From positions 1-64,000 of the forward strand of contig CASEIN010000065.1 of the NCBI GenBank assembly GCA_949287985.1: a stretch of 64,000 nucleotides of DNA, written 5' to 3'. Position 1 is the first letter of the stretch. Every line of letters starts with the position of its first letter. Under the pieces are notes generated by a model. It was not told the origin of the DNA. It saw only the letters and a program-made list of their open reading frames with translations, and searched no databases. The translations under genes were made by a program, and so were the position numbers. Source of the stretch: Mucispirillum schaedleri. GTDB lineage: Bacteria; Chrysiogenota; Deferribacteres; Deferribacterales; Mucispirillaceae. Positions 53,470-62,254 of this stretch are shown in pieces.

Positions 53470-53741
53470 ATTTGCTACCATATAAAAATAAATATTATAC
53501 CAAAAATTATCGAACAAATATGAAAACATGTCAAGTTAAAAGATGAATTTTGTAGTGTTGTTACATATACAAATCATAAAAATGTGTCTATAAATAATAG
53601 TAAACATATGGCGACATCTATTGTCGTTTAGGTTGTTATTAATAATGTATAAAATGTTGAGAAAAGAAATAATCAGGAAAGAAAATTAAGTTAATAGTAG
53701 ACAAAATATAAGAATAAAATTAATATATAAAAAGGTGATGT

Positions 53742-54338
53742 ATGGAAAATTTAGGTAAGATTATCACAACAGCTAGAAAGCTTAATAACATTGGCAGGTG
53801 GGCAAATGAATTTTTGCACCAAAGGTCATCAGTTGCAGAACACTCTTTTTCTGTTGCACAAATTGCGCAGCTTTTAGGTGTTTTAGAGGAACAAAATGGT
53901 ATAAATATTAACTGGCAAAGGCTTTACAGGAAAGCTTTAAACCATGATATACCAGAAGCTGTTATGGGTGATGTTATCAGCACCACTAAAAATTCCAATG
54001 CAGAAGTAAAAAAGGCTTTAAGTTTAGTAGAAGAAACTTTAGTGGAAGAAAACCTGTTGAACCAAATAGAAGAACCTTTTAGGTCTATATACAGGGATAT
54101 TATTTTTGACGGTAAAGATGAAACTACAGAAGGGAAAATACTTTCAGCTGCAGATAATATTGATGCTTTAATAGAATGTATCCAGGAAGTAAAGCTTTGC
54201 AATAAAGAGCCATTTTTAGAAAAATATGGTTATATTCTTGAAAAAATAAAAAGTATTGATTTATATTCTGCCAATTTTTTTGTGGAAAATATTCTGCCAT
54301 ACATTATTAGTGATTGTGCTATGCTTAAAAATAAATAA
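53742..54338 (+). CDS. HD-domain nucleotidase, YfbR-like
   Basis: A 198-residue HD-domain phosphohydrolase resembling YfbR 5'-deoxynucleotidase. Metal ligands are His34 (SVAEHSFSVA), the His68-Asp69 pair in NHDIPEAVMGDV and a late Asp (AADNIDALIE). YfbR dephosphorylates deoxynucleoside monophosphates. Preceded by AAAGGTG; the next gene follows after 22 bases. Confidence 0.8.
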   Translation: MENLGKIITTARKLNNIGRWANEFLHQRSSVAEHSFSVAQIAQLLGVLEEQNGININWQRLYRKALNHDIPEAVMGDVISTTKNSNAEVKKALSLVEETLVEENLLNQIEEPFRSIYRDIIFDGKDETTEGKILSAADNIDALIECIQEVKLCNKEPFLEKYGYILEKIKSIDLYSANFFVENILPYIISDCAMLKNK

Positions 54339-54360
54339 ACATTGAAGAAAAGGGGTTAAT

Positions 54361-54903
54361 ATGAAAAAAATACTATATGTTATAGTTTTACTACTTTTTA
54401 TTGCTTTATTTGGATGCAATAAAAATAACAATAATGAGCTTACTGTTATTGGAACAGATGGTTCAACAGGCAGCACAGAAAAAACAGTAAAAAACAATGT
54501 TAATATCAAAACATTAGAAACGATAGATTATGCAGGTTACCAAAAAATATTACAGGATAATAAAGGAAAAGTTGTGCTTTTAAACTTTTTTGGTTCATGG
54601 TGTGCTCCATGTAAAGCAGAAACACCTGATTTTATAGAAGTATATGAAAAATATAAAGACAAAAATTTCGTAATTATTGGCTTGGCTGTTGATAATAATG
54701 TTAATGATGCAGTAAAATTTGTTAATAATTTTGGTGTAACATACCCAGTATATCAAGCAAGTGAAGACCTTATAAAATATTTTAGAGTTGGGCCTATACC
54801 AACATCACTTTTATTTGATAAAAACGGAAAATATTTAGACCAGTTTATAGGTTATATGGATAAAAGTATTGCTATACAAATTGCTGAATTAGGAGGTAAA
54901 TAG
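54361..54903 (+). CDS. TlpA/ResA-like thioredoxin-fold lipoprotein
   Basis: A 180-residue lipoprotein (ALFGC, Cys19) with a thioredoxin-like domain: FFGSWCAPCKAETPDF holds the redox pair Cys81/Cys84, and PIPTSLLFDKNG contains the cis-proline. TlpA/ResA proteins reduce disulphides in the envelope, often the haem-binding cysteines of apocytochromes c before haem attachment; the multihaem cytochromes in this window would need such an activity. Followed after 2 bases by the pyrophosphatase gene. Confidence 0.87.
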   Translation: MKKILYVIVLLLFIALFGCNKNNNNELTVIGTDGSTGSTEKTVKNNVNIKTLETIDYAGYQKILQDNKGKVVLLNFFGSWCAPCKAETPDFIEVYEKYKDKNFVIIGLAVDNNVNDAVKFVNNFGVTYPVYQASEDLIKYFRVGPIPTSLLFDKNGKYLDQFIGYMDKSIAIQIAELGGK

Positions 54904-54905
54904 TT

Positions 54906-56546
54906 ATGGATAAAGTGTTTATATGTGGCCATAAAAACCCAGATACTGATTCTGTTGCATCTGCTGCAAGCTATGCATATTTAAAAAATCAAATTAATAA
55001 AGATTATGAATATGTGCCGATACGATGCGGCAATGTTAATGACCAAACAAAATTTATTTTCCAAAAAGCTGAAGCTACACTTCCTGAATATATGAAAGAT
55101 ATTTATCCAAAAGTAATAGACAGCATGACTACTAACCTAATTACAGCTGAAGAAACTGACCCACTTTCAAAATTTTTAAGAATACTTCGTGAAAAAAACC
55201 TTCGTTTTATGCCAGTTATAAACCAAGAAAAAGAATACAAAGGTATGCTTGGTGTTAATGATGTTACAGAGCTATTTTTAAGAGATGACAGGCAGGAAAA
55301 ACCAGTATTTTCTTTAAGGGCAGACTCATTACGCCGTTCCCTTCGTGGAACTGTTTTAAATGTTGGCGAAAAGGAAGATTTCAAAGCTTCTGTTGTTGTT
55401 GCTACAATGGCATATGATGATTTTAATGAGCATGTTAAAAACGTATCAGATGAAGAACATACATTATTAATTACAGGTAACAGGCAGAATATTTTACAAG
55501 ATGCTTTTAAAAAGAAATACCCTGCAATTATTATTGTTGGGCTTAGTGAAGAAGCATGTAAAAGCCTTAATTTTGGTGATTATAAAGGTTGGGTATTTTA
55601 TTCTCCATTTGATTCATCTCAAACTATTAGATGTGTAGAGATGGCAACACCAATTGGTAAACTTTTAAATAAAATAGAGCCTTGTGCTCCATATGACTAT
55701 ATAGATTCTGTTGCAGATGCTATTAGTCAATCAGGCACAAAAAGCCTGCCAGTTGTTAGTGACGGCAAGCTTGTTGGTGTTATTACAGGCACAGATATTT
55801 TAAAAAGAAAACGTGCAAAACTTATTATGATGGACCATAATGAAGCAACTCAGGCAATAGATGGCGTTGAAACTGCAGAGCTTATGGAAATAGTTGACCA
55901 CCACAGGTTAGGCACAATAAAAACTAGCAGCCCAGTTACATTTTTTGCAAAACCAGTGGGCAGCACATGCACTCTAGTTTACCAGCTTTATAAAGCTAAT
56001 AAAGTGGAAATACCTAATAAAATAGCAATGTTACTTTTAGGTGGTATGCTTAGTGATACTGTTATTATGAAATCTCCAACATGCACACAAGATGATATTA
56101 ATGCTATTAATGATTTATCAAGCCAATGTGGAATAGATGCAAAAGAATATGGTATTGAAATCTTCTCTGCAACAGACAGCTTAACATCTCGTTCTGCAAA
56201 AGATATAATAGGAACAGATTTTAAAATATTTGAAGAATACGGTGTTCGTTTTGGTATAAGCCAAACAGAAACTGTAACTCTTGCACAGCTTGGAGAAGTT
56301 AAAGACAAGCTTCAGGAAGAACTTTTTAATGTTAAAGAAAATAATAAACTTGATTGGATGATGTTACTTGTAACAGACATAATAAAAGAAGAAAGCCAGT
56401 TAATAACAACAGGTTTTGCACCGGGAGAATCAATTTTTGCTTATAAAAAATTGGAAGATAAACTTTTTTACCTTCCAGGTGTTTTATCTCGTAAAAAACA
56501 GCTACTTCCTGAAATATCAAGGATATTAGAAGAAATTAGTAAATAA
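54906..56546 (+). CDS. ppaC: Mn-dependent inorganic pyrophosphatase with CBS-DRTGG insert
   Basis: A 546-residue family II (DHH) pyrophosphatase hydrolysing PPi. The N-terminal DHH motifs are GHKNPDTDS (His9, Asp13, Asp15) and, after a large insert, VDHHRLG; the DHHA2 domain ends the protein. The insert (about 65-300) contains two CBS domains (PVINQEKEYKGMLGVNDVT, LPVVSDGKLVGVITGTDIL) around a DRTGG-like domain, so adenine nucleotides should regulate activity. Full length for a CBS-PPase. Confidence 0.93.
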   Translation: MDKVFICGHKNPDTDSVASAASYAYLKNQINKDYEYVPIRCGNVNDQTKFIFQKAEATLPEYMKDIYPKVIDSMTTNLITAEETDPLSKFLRILREKNLRFMPVINQEKEYKGMLGVNDVTELFLRDDRQEKPVFSLRADSLRRSLRGTVLNVGEKEDFKASVVVATMAYDDFNEHVKNVSDEEHTLLITGNRQNILQDAFKKKYPAIIIVGLSEEACKSLNFGDYKGWVFYSPFDSSQTIRCVEMATPIGKLLNKIEPCAPYDYIDSVADAISQSGTKSLPVVSDGKLVGVITGTDILKRKRAKLIMMDHNEATQAIDGVETAELMEIVDHHRLGTIKTSSPVTFFAKPVGSTCTLVYQLYKANKVEIPNKIAMLLLGGMLSDTVIMKSPTCTQDDINAINDLSSQCGIDAKEYGIEIFSATDSLTSRSAKDIIGTDFKIFEEYGVRFGISQTETVTLAQLGEVKDKLQEELFNVKENNKLDWMMLLVTDIIKEESQLITTGFAPGESIFAYKKLEDKLFYLPGVLSRKKQLLPEISRILEEISK

Positions 56547-56581
56547 TATTATTATGTTAAAGTAATATTAAGGGGAAGAAT

Positions 56582-58099
56582 TTGAAAAAATTATTTATTT
56601 TATATATTATGATGTTTATCATAGTTGCTGGCTGTTCAAATATTGGTGGTATATCTTCAGATAACAGCACTACTGGTAATGACAGCACTACTGGCAGTAA
56701 TAATGAACAAATTGTATCATTAGAAAACCCTATAGTTTATGGTAGCAATACAGTAAATTATGATAAAACAAAACAGCTGCATACATTAGTTTATTTTGCA
56801 GGTGATAAGTATGGCAATTACACTAGTAAAGACAGCTATACAATATCATCTAATAATAATGCAGTAACTCAATCATATGATTATTCATACTATAAACAAC
56901 CAGCAGAAGAATTAAGTCCAAAAGAACAGTTTAATGAGCGTATAAGAAACTTTCAATTATATGCAGAAAATGCAGGGCTTAAGCCTATTGAGAAAAGAGA
57001 TGATGTGCTATACAAGACTGCACCACAGGTTGTAGAAGTTTGTACAAAATGGAATAATGTATACGTGCAGGATTTTGACCAAAATCAATTTAAAACTATA
57101 AATGCAACTTGCATTGCAGTATCAAACCATGCTTATTTCTTTTTAGAAGATGGGCTTACTAAACCATCAGATGATAAAATACAGGCGATTGTAAATGCTT
57201 TTAATAAAGATTATGAAATAATACATCAATATTACGGCACAGAAACAGATACTGATGGCAACGGTAAAGTATCATTTATGATATATGATTTTAGTAAAAT
57301 TTATTATGGCTTTTTCTATCCGGCTGATAAGTATAAAAGCACAGAACTTCCTGCTGGTGAAAAATCAAATGAATCAGATGTGTTATATGTAAATTATAAT
57401 TATTTTACTGATGAAGAGTGGGACAATCGTTCAACAGATGTGAAAGCAACCTTTATTCATGAATTTCAACATATGGTTCTTTTTGACAGCAGAAGCAGGG
57501 CAGGTTTATCCCCAAATATAGCAGTGTGGATAAATGAAGGGCTTTCCATGCTTTCAGAGTATTATGGCAATTATGGAGCACCACACTTTAATTATATAGC
57601 AGGTTATTTTCGTCAAAATCAAGGCAAATCATTGATAACAAATGACGGCTATCTAGATTATGGGTTAAGTTATCTTTTTATAAGATATCTTCAAATTAGG
57701 TTTGGCGATGATATTGTTAAAAAAATATATGCATCAAATAAAGATGGCACTCAAATGATAGAAGAAGTGACAGGTATGGATTTTGATGAATTATTTTTAG
57801 ATTTTACAAAGATGATACTTGTTACAGGAAGAGGTATAACTACTGATAAAAGGTATAATATAGATGAGTTTAATGGTGTGCAGGGCTCAGAAATATACAA
57901 CCGTAATGGTTTTAATTTATCTGAATTAATAGATGAAGTTTATTCAATAAATTTATCAAATCCGTTATTTATAACAAATACAGGTAATACTAAAGAATTA
58001 TCTCTTTATGGGTTTCAAATTACTAGATGGTCATCTCCAGTTGATACCATTAATTTTACAGGGACAAACGGTGTTAATGGGTTTTATTATGCCTGGTAA
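56582..58099 (+). CDS. M30-like (hyicolysin) metallopeptidase lipoprotein
   Basis: A 505-residue secreted peptidase. The signal ends VAGC (Cys18), so it is probably a lipoprotein. A Ser/Thr/Asn-rich linker (22-45) leads to the body; the zinc motif HEFQH (293-297) is followed by NEGLSMLSEYYG with the third-ligand Glu, the layout of peptidase family M30. EF-hand-like TDTDGNGKVSF (222-232) may bind calcium. It could attack host or envelope proteins; this is inference. Start codon TTG at 56582 with AAGGGG nine bases before. Followed by a terminator and the second DnaA-box-like array. Confidence 0.82.
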   Translation: MKKLFILYIMMFIIVAGCSNIGGISSDNSTTGNDSTTGSNNEQIVSLENPIVYGSNTVNYDKTKQLHTLVYFAGDKYGNYTSKDSYTISSNNNAVTQSYDYSYYKQPAEELSPKEQFNERIRNFQLYAENAGLKPIEKRDDVLYKTAPQVVEVCTKWNNVYVQDFDQNQFKTINATCIAVSNHAYFFLEDGLTKPSDDKIQAIVNAFNKDYEIIHQYYGTETDTDGNGKVSFMIYDFSKIYYGFFYPADKYKSTELPAGEKSNESDVLYVNYNYFTDEEWDNRSTDVKATFIHEFQHMVLFDSRSRAGLSPNIAVWINEGLSMLSEYYGNYGAPHFNYIAGYFRQNQGKSLITNDGYLDYGLSYLFIRYLQIRFGDDIVKKIYASNKDGTQMIEEVTGMDFDELFLDFTKMILVTGRGITTDKRYNIDEFNGVQGSEIYNRNGFNLSELIDEVYSINLSNPLFITNTGNTKELSLYGFQITRWSSPVDTINFTGTNGVNGFYYAW

Positions 58100-58124
58100 A
58101 TAGTAGAAAATACATAAATTATAT

Positions 58125-58159
58125 AAGACTGGTAAATTAAAATTTTATCAGTCTTTTTT
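58125..58159 (+). terminator. Intrinsic terminator after the M30-like gene
   Basis: AAGACTGGTAAA (58125-58136) pairs with TTTATCAGTCTT (58144-58155) through one G-T wobble, followed by T residues. Confidence 0.75.
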
Positions 58160-58212
58160 ATATATAAATTAAAATAGATAAAATATAGCTATATCAATAG
58201 TTTCACTTAAAA

Positions 58213-58386
58213 AGTGGAAAACCTGTGGAAAACTATAACTTCTTAAAGCCTTGAAAAATAAGGATTTTCAATATAGTATCTAAATAGTCTTTTATTATAA
58301 ATAAGTTATAAGCAAATCAAGTAAAATCAATAAATTACAAGGGTAGGGAAAAAGATACAGAAATAATTTGGATAAAAAGTGGATAA
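58213..58386 (-). promoter_or_regulatory. Three-box DnaA-box-like array, copy B (inverted)
   Basis: On the minus strand: TTATCCACT (58378-58386), then 145 bases later TTTTCCACA (58224-58232) and TTTTCCACT (58213-58221), the last two 11 bp apart. Same spacing as copy A. AGGCTTT precedes the tandem boxes in both. Confidence 0.55.
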
Positions 58387-58558
58387 CTTGTATAAAAAAT
58401 ATATAAATGTAAAGTATAGATTATAAATTCAATAGTTGATTAAAATTTAAGCACATAAAAAAATCAAAAAAAATATTAAAAAATATAATTTTTTCCTTGT
58501 AATTATTAAAAAGTAGTATATAAGTATAAGTTTATATATAATATATAGGAGATGAATA

Positions 58559-60016
58559 ATGTCTATTCGCGTTCGTTTTGCACCAAGTCCAACAGGTCAT
58601 ATTCATGTAGGTAATGTAAGAACTGCATTATTTAATTATCTTTTTGCTAGAAGTCAGGGTGGAAAATTTATATTAAGAATTGAAGATACTGATTTAGAAA
58701 GGTCTACTTTAGAAAGTGAAGAGTTAATTTATGAAGATTTGGAGTGGCTGGGGTTAGATTATGATGAAGGCCCAAAAAAGGGTGGAGAATACGGCCCATA
58801 CCGTCAAACTGAACGTTTTGATATATATAATAAATATGCTGAAAAATTAATAGAAGAAGGCTATGCTTATAAATGTTTCTGCACAAAAGAAGAGCTTGAT
58901 ACAGAAAGAGAAAAAGCAAGTAAGGAAGGCAGAGCATACATTTATGGTGGCAAATGTGCTCATTTAACTAAAGAAGAAATAGCAGAAAGGGAAGCCCGTG
59001 GGGAAAAAGCCAGCATAAGATTTCGTGCTTTTAAACCTACTATATTAGTGCAGGATATGATCCATGGAGATATAGAGTTCCCAACTAACGCTTTTGGTGA
59101 TTTTATTATTATCCGCCCAGATGGTGCTCCAATATATAACTATGTGGTAGTAATAGATGATGCTTTAATGAAAATCACACATGTTATAAGGGGTGATGAC
59201 CACTTATCAAACACACCAAAGCAGGCTTTAATATATGAAGCCATAGGCGAAAAAGCACCAGTTTTTGCTCATATTCCAATGATTTTAGGTCCAGACCATG
59301 CAAAACTTTCAAAAAGACATGGTAATACCAGTGTGGAAGAATTTAGAAAAGCAGGCTATTTAAAAGAGGCTATGATTAACTATATGTCCCTTTTATCATG
59401 GAGTTCAGATGATGAAAGAGAACTTTTTACAATGGAAGAATTAAAAGAAAAATTTTCTATGAAAAGAGTATCAAAAAGTGCTGCTGTTTTTGATTTTGAT
59501 AAGTTAAAATGGATGAATGGTATATATATTCGTTCAAAAGAAATATCTGAGCTTTTAGAATTATGCAAACCATACATTATTGAAAGTGGTTTAGCTGATG
59601 AAAAATATATTAATGAAAATAAAGAAAAAGTAGAAGCTATGCTTTTATCTGTTAGAGATAATTTTACTTTATTAAGTGATGCACCAACTTATTTAAAGGT
59701 TTATTTTGAATTGCCTGATGAGATTACAGAAGAAGCTATGGAAATGTTAAATCTTGAAACATCAAAAGGTGTGCTTGATTTATTTTTATCAAAGATAGCT
59801 GGCAAAGAATACCTTGATTTAGAATCTTATAGAGCAATTATGAAAGAAATACAAAAAGAAACTCTCACAAAAGGCAAACCATTATATATGGCTGTAAGAT
59901 GTGGCATTACAAGAAGCACTAAAGGTCCTGAAATGGATAGTGTTGCAACCATATTACCAGTTGCAGAGCTAACAGAAAGAATAAAAGCTACAATGGAAAA
60001 AGCAGGAATGGCTTAA
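58559..60016 (+). CDS. gltX: Glutamyl-tRNA synthetase
   Basis: A 485-residue class I synthetase. RFAPSPTGHIHVGN holds the HIGH-type motif near the start, FILRIEDTDLERS follows, and KLSKRHG is the KMSKS motif; the anticodon-binding domain completes it. The tail (TKGPEMDSVATILP) matches bacterial GluRS. TAGGAG precedes the ATG. The stop overlaps the der start by one base. Confidence 0.96.
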   Translation: MSIRVRFAPSPTGHIHVGNVRTALFNYLFARSQGGKFILRIEDTDLERSTLESEELIYEDLEWLGLDYDEGPKKGGEYGPYRQTERFDIYNKYAEKLIEEGYAYKCFCTKEELDTEREKASKEGRAYIYGGKCAHLTKEEIAEREARGEKASIRFRAFKPTILVQDMIHGDIEFPTNAFGDFIIIRPDGAPIYNYVVVIDDALMKITHVIRGDDHLSNTPKQALIYEAIGEKAPVFAHIPMILGPDHAKLSKRHGNTSVEEFRKAGYLKEAMINYMSLLSWSSDDERELFTMEELKEKFSMKRVSKSAAVFDFDKLKWMNGIYIRSKEISELLELCKPYIIESGLADEKYINENKEKVEAMLLSVRDNFTLLSDAPTYLKVYFELPDEITEEAMEMLNLETSKGVLDLFLSKIAGKEYLDLESYRAIMKEIQKETLTKGKPLYMAVRCGITRSTKGPEMDSVATILPVAELTERIKATMEKAGMA

Positions 60017-61359
60017 TGTTTAATTTAGGTATTATAGGCAGACCAAATGTTGGCAAATCCACCCTTTTTAACAGAATTGCAGGTAGAAGAATTGCAATTA
60101 CTGATGATATGCCCGGAGTAACAAGGGATAGGATAGAGGTGGAAACTTCCTGGCTTGGTAAAAAATTTAAGCTTGTAGATACAGCAGGCTTTGACTTACA
60201 GGCAGATATATTAAAAAAGGAAATGCAGGAGCAGTTTTTTAAAGCACTGGAAATGGCTGATTTTTTAATATTAGTAGTAGATGCAGCAGACGGGCTTCAT
60301 GCACTTGATGAAATAGTCTGTGATATGTTAAGAAAAGTTGGCAAACCTTTTGTAATAGCAGTAAATAAGGCAGATAGTAATGCAAGAGAGCAGGCAGTAA
60401 ATGAGTTTTATAAACTTGGTGATGTGGAACTTTTTGCCATATCAGCACTACATGGTAAAAATGTAGATGATGTGCTTGATTATATAATAGATTATATTCC
60501 AGATGAAGAAGAAAGTGAAGAAGATTTGGAAGATGAAGATGAAGCTATAAAAATAGCAGTTATCGGCAGACCAAATGTGGGAAAATCAAGTTTATTAAAT
60601 GCATGGCTTGGAGAAGACAGAGTTATTGTAACACCACTTGCAGGCACTACAAGGGACAGTGTTGATGTTTATTTTACCTATAAAAATGATAAATATATTA
60701 TCACAGATACAGCAGGTATTAGGAAAAAATCTGTAATGTTTAAAGATACCATTGAAAAATATGGTTATTACAGGTCAAAAGATGCTATCAGTAATGCTTC
60801 TATTGCTGTTGCAGTAATTGATGGGGCAGATGGCTTAAATGAAAGAGATGTTAAAGTAATAAGTGATGCATGGGAAGAAGGAAAGCCAGTTATATTAGCA
60901 GTAAATAAATGGGATATTGCAGAAAAAGATGAAAAAGCAGTTAAAAATTTTAAAAGGCAGATAGCTGAAAAATTGCAGTTTTTATCAAACCCACCAGTTC
61001 TTTTTATATCTGCAAAAACAGGTAAGAACTGTGAAAAAATATTTGATTATGTAAAAAAACTATATCTTGAATATAATAAACGAGTGCCAACAAGTGCAGT
61101 AAATGAAGTTTTACAGGAAGCATTAGAAAGGCATCAGCCACCAGTTGTGGGAACTAAAAGATTAAAGTTTTATTATATGACTCAAGTTGCAGCACGGCCG
61201 CCATATTTTGTGGCTTTTGTAAATAATCCACAAGGGGTTCACTTTTCTTATGAAAGATTTTTAGTAAATATGTTAAGGGAAGCCTTTGGGTTTAATGGTG
61301 TGCCTGTAAGGTTAAGTATAAGAAAACGAAAAAGCAAATATGCAGATGATGATGAGTAG
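60016..61359 (+). CDS. der: GTPase Der (double-G-domain ribosome assembly factor)
   Basis: A 447-residue protein with two tandem G domains and a KH-like C-terminal domain, needed for 50S assembly. G1 motifs are GRPNVGKSTL and GRPNVGKSSLL; NKADS and NKWDI are the two G4 motifs. An acidic linker (DEEESEEDLEDEDE) separates the domains. Coupled to gltX by a one-base overlap. Confidence 0.97.
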   Translation: MFNLGIIGRPNVGKSTLFNRIAGRRIAITDDMPGVTRDRIEVETSWLGKKFKLVDTAGFDLQADILKKEMQEQFFKALEMADFLILVVDAADGLHALDEIVCDMLRKVGKPFVIAVNKADSNAREQAVNEFYKLGDVELFAISALHGKNVDDVLDYIIDYIPDEEESEEDLEDEDEAIKIAVIGRPNVGKSSLLNAWLGEDRVIVTPLAGTTRDSVDVYFTYKNDKYIITDTAGIRKKSVMFKDTIEKYGYYRSKDAISNASIAVAVIDGADGLNERDVKVISDAWEEGKPVILAVNKWDIAEKDEKAVKNFKRQIAEKLQFLSNPPVLFISAKTGKNCEKIFDYVKKLYLEYNKRVPTSAVNEVLQEALERHQPPVVGTKRLKFYYMTQVAARPPYFVAFVNNPQGVHFSYERFLVNMLREAFGFNGVPVRLSIRKRKSKYADDDE

Positions 61360-61365
61360 AAGGAT

Positions 61366-61686
61366 ATGAGCTGGTTTTATTTAATTGTAGCAGGTCTTTT
61401 TGAGATAGGCTGGCCTTTAGGCTTTAAGCTTGCTTCCACTTATACAAAATATAATATACTCTTTTTTGGAGTATCAGTTATATCTATGGCATTAAGTGGT
61501 GTATTTTTATATTTAGCACAAAAAACTATTCCTATAGGCACAGCTTATGTTATATGGACAGGTGTTGGAGCAGTTGGCACATTATTAATAGGCATATTTT
61601 TCTTTGGTGATAGTGTAAACTTTTGGCGTATATTTTTTATTGCTATAATTATAGCTGGTATTATCGGCTTGAAAATAGTGCATTAA
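61366..61686 (+). CDS. gdx: SMR-family transporter, Gdx/SugE-like
   Basis: A 106-residue four-helix small multidrug resistance protein. GLFEIGWPLGFKLA with the essential Glu13, LAQKTIPIGTAYVIWTGVG and the end GIIGLKIVH match the Gdx (guanidinium exporter, formerly SugE) branch rather than EmrE. It works as an antiparallel dimer exchanging guanidinium for protons. It follows der by 6 bases; no guanidine riboswitch sits ahead of it, so it is expressed as part of the der operon. Confidence 0.85.
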   Translation: MSWFYLIVAGLFEIGWPLGFKLASTYTKYNILFFGVSVISMALSGVFLYLAQKTIPIGTAYVIWTGVGAVGTLLIGIFFFGDSVNFWRIFFIAIIIAGIIGLKIVH

Positions 61687-61916
61687 AATATGCAGTAAGC
61701 ATATTTTGAACGTATTAGAATATGCGATTATGCAATTGTATTTATACAGCTTATTAAAAAAATAAACACAGTAACTAAAAAATAAAAGCAATATAATAGA
61801 TATTATGGCTCAATAAATTGTATACAAACAAATAATTAAGTCATAATGTATATTTATATGTTTTTTAGGTAGATATTTTAAAATTTAATGAATTTAATGA
61901 ATTTACAGGTGGAAAT

Positions 61917-61952
61917 ATGAGAGCAGATTTTGCAAACTCATTACACCAATAA
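61917..61952 (+). other. Mini-ORF 1 (duplicated start of the aminotransferase gene)
   Basis: An ATG with an AGGTGG ribosome site opens an 11-codon frame, peptide MRADFANSLHQ, then TAA. The first six codons are those of the aminotransferase. Its stop overlaps the first bases of the 12-bp hairpin. Confidence 0.55.
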
Positions 61953-62085
61953 TAAAAATTTCGTCCGTGAAATTTTTATTTAGCATAAATAAGGGAGCAA
62001 GTCCCATTATTTACTTACTAAAGAAAAACACGTCCATGTGTTTTAAATAGATATATTAAATATAATTGATTTTGCAGGTGGAAAC

Positions 62086-62121
62086 ATGAGAGCAGATTTC
62101 GCAAACTCATTACACCAATAA
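62086..62121 (+). other. Mini-ORF 2 (duplicated start of the aminotransferase gene)
   Basis: Same peptide, ribosome site, stop position and hairpin as mini-ORF 1, exactly 169 bases downstream. Confidence 0.55.
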
Positions 62122-62254
62122 TAAAAATTTCGTCCGTGAAATTTTTATTTAGCATAAATATGGGAACAAGTCCCATTATTTATTTACTAAAGAAAACACA
62201 TCCATGTGTTTTAGTATAGATATTTTAAAATTTAATGAATTTACAGGTGGAAAC

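Larger units (their letters stand above)
58100..58558. other. Intergenic region ahead of gltX
   Basis: 459 bases: terminator at 58125-58159, the inverted copy B of the DnaA-box-like array at 58213-58386, then AT-rich DNA with the gltX ribosome site (TAGGAG). No gene seen. Confidence 0.6.
61687..62254. other. Intergenic region with 169-bp tandem repeats
   Basis: 568 bases. From about 61857 it is occupied by repeats of the aminotransferase start region; before that, AT-rich DNA with no recognised signal. Confidence 0.6.
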
